Source: Chryseobacterium balustinum (GTDB taxonomy: Bacteria > Bacteroidota > Bacteroidia > Flavobacteriales > Weeksellaceae). Taken from it: 64,000 bases of DNA. The position numbers were made by a program, and so were the translations under genes. The stretch covers positions 1-64,000 of the forward strand of contig NZ_FUZE01000020.1 of the NCBI RefSeq assembly GCF_900168205.1. Direction: 5' to 3'. The notes beneath the pieces are model-generated. The model was not told where the DNA came from. It saw only the letters and a list, made by a program, of their open reading frames with translations, and did no database searches. This document shows, one piece after another, positions 59,452 to 64,000 of the stretch (position 1 is its first letter; each line of letters begins with the position of its first letter).

Positions 59452-60735
59452 ATGAAAAAGATATTTGTATTGTCAGGAATGCTGTTGGCATTTTCAATAA
59501 ACGCACAGTTTTCTGTGAATATCCAGTCGCAACCGGATTTTAATGAGCAAGAAGCTATTCTATATACATTGAACGGCTCAAAAGATATTATTGTTACCAA
59601 AGAAAAAAGTAAAGGAAATGTATGGACTTTTAAGTATCCTAAGAATTATTCTGGGATGATGAAAGTTTACTTTCCTAATACCAACAATTCTGTAAGTTTT
59701 ATTTCTGAAAATAAAAATATAAGTATTAAGCTTGATACAAAAGCCAACAAAATTCAGAATATAATTTATCAGGATGAATCAAATGAGTTGATGAATAGTA
59801 TTCAGGAATCTTCTCAGAAAAAAGAAATAATTCTTCCCGCATTAGTGCAAATCAAAGAATATTATAAAGACAATACAGACTTTGGAAAAGCGCTAAATAG
59901 TGAGATGGGTAGGTTGTCTGGAAAAAGCAGCATAGACCAGTCAAAACATCCATTTGTGTATTATTATAATACCAATTATAATAAATTCCTTTCAAATGAT
60001 CCTGCGAAAAAGGTAACACAAGAGGAAATTGTAAATTTTATAGATAAATCAAATGATATGTTAGAGAGTTCTTCTCTTCTACGTCCAATTCTGGTATCGT
60101 ATCTTAATGTAGGTGGTAATACCAATGTCAACGCTTCCGTAGATACATTGATCAATAAACTGAATGTGGAGACGCCGAGAGGTCAAACTGTACTTTCTGA
60201 ATTGATTGATATCTTTGATGTGTACGATATGAATGAGTTTAAAACTAAATATCTTACGCTAGCAAAAGATTTAAAATGTACCATTAACGACCGTTTGGCT
60301 TCTACTTTGAAATCTAATGCTGCTACAGACATTGGAGCTGTTTTTCCGGCTTATAAATTCCATGCTGCGGTCAATACCAGTGCTAAGTCAATTGCTGATG
60401 TAAAAGCTGATAAAAAAGTGATTGTTTTTTGGTCTTCAACCTGCTCACATTGTGAGAACGAGTTGCCACAACTTTTAACTAAATATAAAGAACTACAGGC
60501 GAAAAATATTCAGATAATCGGGATGTCTTTAGATACAGATAAAAATGCTTACACAACAAAGATTGCCGCATTTCCTTGGATCAATGATTCAGAATTAAGA
60601 GGATGGAACAGTTCTTTTGCTGAAATGTATAATATTCATGCAACACCAACATATTTTATTTTGGATGCTAACAATAAGATAATCAGCAAGCCTAGCCATG
60701 TTGGTGATGTTTTAGAATATTTTAAGCTAAAATAA
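59452..60735 (+). CDS. Thioredoxin-like (TlpA/ResA) exported protein
   Basis: A 427-residue exported protein (signal peptide ends NAQ at about residue 19). The C-terminal 130 residues are a thioredoxin fold with the active site C331-S-H-C334 (WSSTCSHCENE) and cis-Pro in HATPTYFILD. The long N-terminal part has a beta-sandwich of DUF4369-like type and helices. It reduces or isomerises disulfides in the periplasm. It stands just behind the T9SS-linked pair. Confidence 0.85.
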   Translation: MKKIFVLSGMLLAFSINAQFSVNIQSQPDFNEQEAILYTLNGSKDIIVTKEKSKGNVWTFKYPKNYSGMMKVYFPNTNNSVSFISENKNISIKLDTKANKIQNIIYQDESNELMNSIQESSQKKEIILPALVQIKEYYKDNTDFGKALNSEMGRLSGKSSIDQSKHPFVYYYNTNYNKFLSNDPAKKVTQEEIVNFIDKSNDMLESSSLLRPILVSYLNVGGNTNVNASVDTLINKLNVETPRGQTVLSELIDIFDVYDMNEFKTKYLTLAKDLKCTINDRLASTLKSNAATDIGAVFPAYKFHAAVNTSAKSIADVKADKKVIVFWSSTCSHCENELPQLLTKYKELQAKNIQIIGMSLDTDKNAYTTKIAAFPWINDSELRGWNSSFAEMYNIHATPTYFILDANNKIISKPSHVGDVLEYFKLK

Positions 60736-60767
60736 TTTTGGAGGTAAGTAAATATTTTCTATATTTG
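60736..60767 (+). promoter_or_regulatory. Promoter of tRNA-Met
   Basis: TTTTG 60736-60740, a 19-nt spacer and TATATTTG 60760-60767: the best consensus promoter in the window, 12 bp before the tRNA. Confidence 0.7.
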
Positions 60768-60779
60768 CACCACCAAAAC

Positions 60780-60853
60780 GGCGAGGTAGCTCAGTTGGTT
60801 AGAGCGCAGGATTCATAACCCTGAGGTCACGGGTTCAATTCCCGTCTTCGCTA
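60780..60853 (+). tRNA. tRNA-Met (CAT)
   Basis: A 74-nt cloverleaf. Acceptor stem GGCGAGG/CTTCGCT (two G-U), D stem GCTC/GAGC, anticodon loop TTCATAA with anticodon CAT, T stem ACGGG/CCCGT; discriminator A and no encoded CCA. The anticodon stem lacks the three G-C pairs of an initiator, so it is elongator Met (an Ile2 tRNA with modified C34 cannot be fully excluded). The last anticodon stem pair is A-C. Confidence 0.93.
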
Positions 60854-60860
60854 CAATATT

Positions 60861-60890
60861 AAACCGCAATCATTGATTGCGGTTTTTTTT
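60861..60890 (+). terminator. Terminator after tRNA-Met
   Basis: A 10-12-bp stem AAACCGCAAT / ATTGCGGTTT followed by a T run. Confidence 0.88.
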
Positions 60891-61086
60891 ATGTTTAAAA
60901 TTTAAAAGGTATTTTGAGTGGTTGAAGAATGATTCTCCAGAGTAAAAGATGATTTATGGGTAATCTTTCAAGAATATGTTCTTAATTTTTTTAAACCTTG
61001 AATTAATACTTCCGATTAAAAAAAAAATGATAAATTTAGATGAGAATTAGTGATTTCAATCAGAAATAAGACTGTTTTTATATTGA

Positions 61087-62649
61087 ATGATGAAAAAGAA
61101 AGTATTTTTTGTTTTTTTATTTTTAAATCTTATCAATTTTTGTACTGCACAAGAAAAAAAATCTTATGCTGTTTACATAGATTCTGCTAATGCCATAAAA
61201 TATAAAAATGGAGAAAAGATAAACCAATATATTCAAAAAGCTAAAAAAGAAGTTTCTGAGAAAGATTTGGGAGATTTTTATCTTAAAACTATTCAGATTT
61301 ATATTGATATCAATCATTTTGACGAAGCGTTAGAATATTGTACCCAAGCTCATAATATATTTAGTGAAAGAAAAGATTTGGAAAATCTGGCGAAGGTTAA
61401 TAGTTTCTTTGCTTTCATTTATGCACAGCTCAATGATCCTCAAAGAGCAATAAAATATTATAAAAGAACATTGGGCTTTTATCAACAGAAAAATAATAAG
61501 GCAGGAATAATTAAATCTTTGAATAATTTAGGTAACGCTTATTTCACATTATCTAAATACGATTCATCTCAGTACTATTTTCAGAAAAGTCAGGTTATTT
61601 TTAAGGATTATAATGATCCAACTTTAAAAGCTTTTGTCATGTCAAATCTTGGCAAATTATTCTTTAGTAAAAAACAATACACTGAGTCTGAAAAATATTT
61701 ATTGGAAGCAAAAAATATTTTAAAGCAAAATAAAATCAACGATACAGATGCAAACTACAATACTTTTTATAATCTTGCGACCTTTTATATTAAAAGAAAT
61801 GATCCTGTAAAAGCATTATTGTATGCAAAAAAGACAGGAGATTTCATTCAGACAAAATCATCTGTAGATTTTGATAATATTAGATATTTAGACAATTTGT
61901 ATAATGCTTATCTTTTGAATGATGATTACAGAAATGCAGCTGTTACTTTCAAAAAGTACGATTCGATACGAGAAATGCTGAATGTTGAGGAAAAAGCTGT
62001 AAACGTAGAAAGAATAAAAGCCCAACATGAATATGAGCTAAAGCAGAAACTGAATAGCTTAAAGCAGGAGAAAAGAAATTTGGTTTACATTATCATATTG
62101 GTGGTTTTTCTATTGATTGTTGTTATCTGTATTCTTTACACGATTAACTATCGAAATAAAAATGAAGCGTTGAATCTTGAGAAAAAACTGATAGAAGCAA
62201 GAGAAAAAGAATTAGAATTTGATAACCACATGAAAGAAAAACTATTGGTATATCAGTCAATGGAGCAGCAAAAAGTTGATTCTATTTTTAAATCTATCTT
62301 GGAAAAAGTAAATGCTTTAAAAATAAAATATCAGCATGCGGAAGAGATCTCTGAGATTATTAATGAAATTAAAATAAGCGTGAAACCCAATACTTGGGAA
62401 GATTTTGAATATCACTTTTTACAGATTCATGAATCGTTCTATAAAAATTTAGAACAAAAACATCCGAACCTTACCAATTACGATAAGCGGTTGGCTGCTA
62501 TGCTAAAGCTTCGGCTATCGACTAAAGAAATTTCAAATCTATTGAATGTTACTCCTAAAACAATAGAGAATTCACGCACAAGACTTCGAAAAAAATTAGA
62601 TCTCACCAATACGAAAGAAGATTTATCTAAATACCTGGATGTATTTTAA
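61087..62649 (+). CDS. TPR-containing membrane regulator with LuxR-type HTH
   Basis: A 520-residue protein. A signal peptide or anchor (residues 1-22), then about six tetratricopeptide repeats (residues 30-300, for example NNLGNAYFTLSKYDSSQYYF), a transmembrane helix at about 331-352, a coiled coil (360-400), and a LuxR-like helix-turn-helix (LRLSTKEISNLLNVTPKTIENSRTRL). So the TPR part faces the periplasm and the DNA-binding part the cytosol. Such proteins are common in Flavobacteriia. ATG at 61087 or 61090 may be used. Target unknown. Confidence 0.85.
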   Translation: MMKKKVFFVFLFLNLINFCTAQEKKSYAVYIDSANAIKYKNGEKINQYIQKAKKEVSEKDLGDFYLKTIQIYIDINHFDEALEYCTQAHNIFSERKDLENLAKVNSFFAFIYAQLNDPQRAIKYYKRTLGFYQQKNNKAGIIKSLNNLGNAYFTLSKYDSSQYYFQKSQVIFKDYNDPTLKAFVMSNLGKLFFSKKQYTESEKYLLEAKNILKQNKINDTDANYNTFYNLATFYIKRNDPVKALLYAKKTGDFIQTKSSVDFDNIRYLDNLYNAYLLNDDYRNAAVTFKKYDSIREMLNVEEKAVNVERIKAQHEYELKQKLNSLKQEKRNLVYIIILVVFLLIVVICILYTINYRNKNEALNLEKKLIEAREKELEFDNHMKEKLLVYQSMEQQKVDSIFKSILEKVNALKIKYQHAEEISEIINEIKISVKPNTWEDFEYHFLQIHESFYKNLEQKHPNLTNYDKRLAAMLKLRLSTKEISNLLNVTPKTIENSRTRLRKKLDLTNTKEDLSKYLDVF

Positions 62650-62795
62650 GTTGTTGTATTTTAATTGTTTAAGTTTTTGTGTGTGGTCAGTATGTGGATG
62701 GTTTGTAGGTTGTAGGTGGTAACTATGTAATGCTTTTTAATCATATTTTTAGAATACTTTATTCCTTTGTTCCAGACAAGAAATAATAGAGAGAT

Positions 62796-64000
62796 ATGAA
62801 AAAATTAATTACATTATTATGTACAGGGTTCATGATTTCTGCAATATCTGCACAATGGAATCCTAATACAGATCAAAATTTATTTATCGCAGAATCGGGA
62901 AATGGTGCATCATTTTCTACCATAACTAATGATGGAAAAACATACATTGGTTTTTGGAAGCAAGTAGCAGCCCCCGCGAATTATGAACTATGGCTTCAGA
63001 TTTTAGATGAGAATGGTAATAAGCAATTAGGAGCGAATGGTATGTTGCTAAGTAATACAATTCCTATGAGTACTTATACTGTATTTGAAAAAACAGCAGT
63101 AGATTCAGCTAATAATGTTTATATAGGAGTGAGCGGAACGGGAACAGGAACTCCTATTTATCTTTTTAAAGTTTCGCCACAAGGGAGTTCCGTCTGGCCA
63201 AATGGGATAAACATAGGACAAGGTTATACTCCTGTAATTCGTCCATTAGCGAATGGTGATATTGTTGTAGGTCATGCTCCAACCAATCAGTTGCATATGA
63301 TGATACAGAGATATAATCCTGCTGGGCAACCGGTTTGGGCAAATCCTGTAAATATCGTTTCTAATGATTCTACCAAAAGAACAGCACCTTCAGATATTTA
63401 TGAGTTGGCAAATAATGAAATAGAAATTATTTTCCATAAGCTGGCAACCTCACAAATCAGTTATTTATTTGCTCAGAAACTAGATGCTGACGGAAATATT
63501 CAATGGACAGACGGACCAACTCAAATCACAACACAAACAACAGTTCCGAACGGTTTTTACTCTGGTTTTTCAGATGGAAATAATGTGTACTATGGTTACA
63601 CTAGCGGACAAAATAACCGATTCGATTCATATTTGCAGAGAGTAAACCCAGATGGTAGTATTCCTTGGGGAGTTAATGGGGTAGATTTTGATGTCAACCA
63701 AACAAACTTTGAGAAAAATATGAAAGTGGCTTTTGCTCCAGGTTCACAAAATATATGGGCAATTGCAAATTATACCGGGAGTTCACAAGGAAGCGGAGGA
63801 GAATATGTGCAAAAATTTGATAAAGTTACTGGGAATAGACTCTTTACGAACAACGCAAAACAAGTTTTTCCTTTGTCTACTGATATGATGATGCATACAG
63901 GTGATTTCCATTTAGTAGGTGGAAAGCCTTATTTCGTCATAGAGAAAATAAACGGTGCTTCGCCTATTTCAACGTCTTTAAACGCTGTTTTGCTGGATGA
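62796..64000 (+). CDS. Secreted protein, partial (runs off the window)
   Basis: The frame opens at ATG 62796 and stays open to the end of the window, at least 401 residues. The signal peptide ends ISAQ (residue 20). The rest has repeated beta-strand units of a WD/propeller-like pattern (VYIGVSGTGTG, IVVGHAPTNQLHMMIQRYNPAGQPVW, IFHKLATSQISYLFAQKLDADGN). Many Flavobacteriia proteins of this type end in a T9SS sorting domain, which would lie beyond the window. Function unknown. Confidence 0.8.
   Translation, partial: MKKLITLLCTGFMISAISAQWNPNTDQNLFIAESGNGASFSTITNDGKTYIGFWKQVAAPANYELWLQILDENGNKQLGANGMLLSNTIPMSTYTVFEKTAVDSANNVYIGVSGTGTGTPIYLFKVSPQGSSVWPNGINIGQGYTPVIRPLANGDIVVGHAPTNQLHMMIQRYNPAGQPVWANPVNIVSNDSTKRTAPSDIYELANNEIEIIFHKLATSQISYLFAQKLDADGNIQWTDGPTQITTQTTVPNGFYSGFSDGNNVYYGYTSGQNNRFDSYLQRVNPDGSIPWGVNGVDFDVNQTNFEKNMKVAFAPGSQNIWAIANYTGSSQGSGGEYVQKFDKVTGNRLFTNNAKQVFPLSTDMMMHTGDFHLVGGKPYFVIEKINGASPISTSLNAVLLD

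Noticed and set aside
60780..60853. Initiator tRNA
   Set aside because: The anticodon stem lacks the three consecutive G-C pairs of initiator tRNAs.

Overview
The window comes from an AT-rich Bacteroidota chromosome, most likely the Chryseobacterium side of Flavobacteriia. Reasons: promoters with a TAnnTTTG -7 element, many secreted proteins with type IX secretion (T9SS) sorting domains, DUF3467 directly behind rpoC, a Bacteroidota-type paa operon, and dispersed repeats typical of this group. No rRNA, prophage or CRISPR array was seen. One tRNA-Met lies near the right end.

Layout. 1-3.8 kb: tandem 21-22 bp repeats that look like an IS21-type end, a gene fragment cut by it, and two secreted proteins. 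3.8-12.8 kb: rpoB and rpoC with DUF3467, behind their own promoter and a structured leader of about 315 nt; rplL is not next to rpoB. 12.9-16.8 kb: a Crp/Fnr regulator and a five-gene envelope cluster (DUF5777 protein, lipoprotein cytochrome c, YceI, periplasmic ankyrin, T9SS-exported DOMON-like protein), with a Crp/Fnr-type palindrome at an activating position. 16.8-24.6 kb: housekeeping and stress genes (double GNAT, ENPP phosphodiesterase, NmrA/HxlR redox pair, alcohol dehydrogenase, AraC regulator, carboxylesterase).

24.8-39.9 kb: the phenylacetate degradation operon paaK-E-A-B-C-(lipoprotein)-D-G-H-(orf)-I-J-Y-(RAYT transposase)-(esterase)-Z. PaaK makes phenylacetyl-CoA, PaaABCE with PaaD epoxidises it, PaaG isomerises it to the oxepin, PaaZ opens and oxidises the ring, and PaaJ, PaaH and a hydratase finish by beta-oxidation. 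PaaI and PaaY are salvage functions. Almost every spacer in this operon is a long fold-back repeat: six copies of one about 100 bp element, two of a second type and one of a third.

40-53 kb: DUF4241, a SMUG2-like DNA glycosylase, a frameshifted IS200-type transposase between 22-bp terminal repeats, a Tam-like methyltransferase, an enoyl-CoA hydratase, and a cluster of membrane proteins round a small winged-helix regulator. Two promoters in that cluster carry the same ACTTTG-N5-CAAAGT palindrome. The cluster also holds a 16-unit TAGT microsatellite and an apparently exact 434-bp tandem duplication. 53-64 kb: dtd with a Rieske-like lipoprotein, greA, a HIT protein, clpX, a T9SS/thioredoxin-like set, tRNA-Met, a TPR-LuxR regulator and the start of one more secreted protein.

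The best candidates for something undescribed are the paa fold-back spacers, the Crp/Fnr-linked envelope redox cluster, and the microsatellite/palindrome-controlled membrane cluster. All functions are inferred by reading the sequence; no database search was run.
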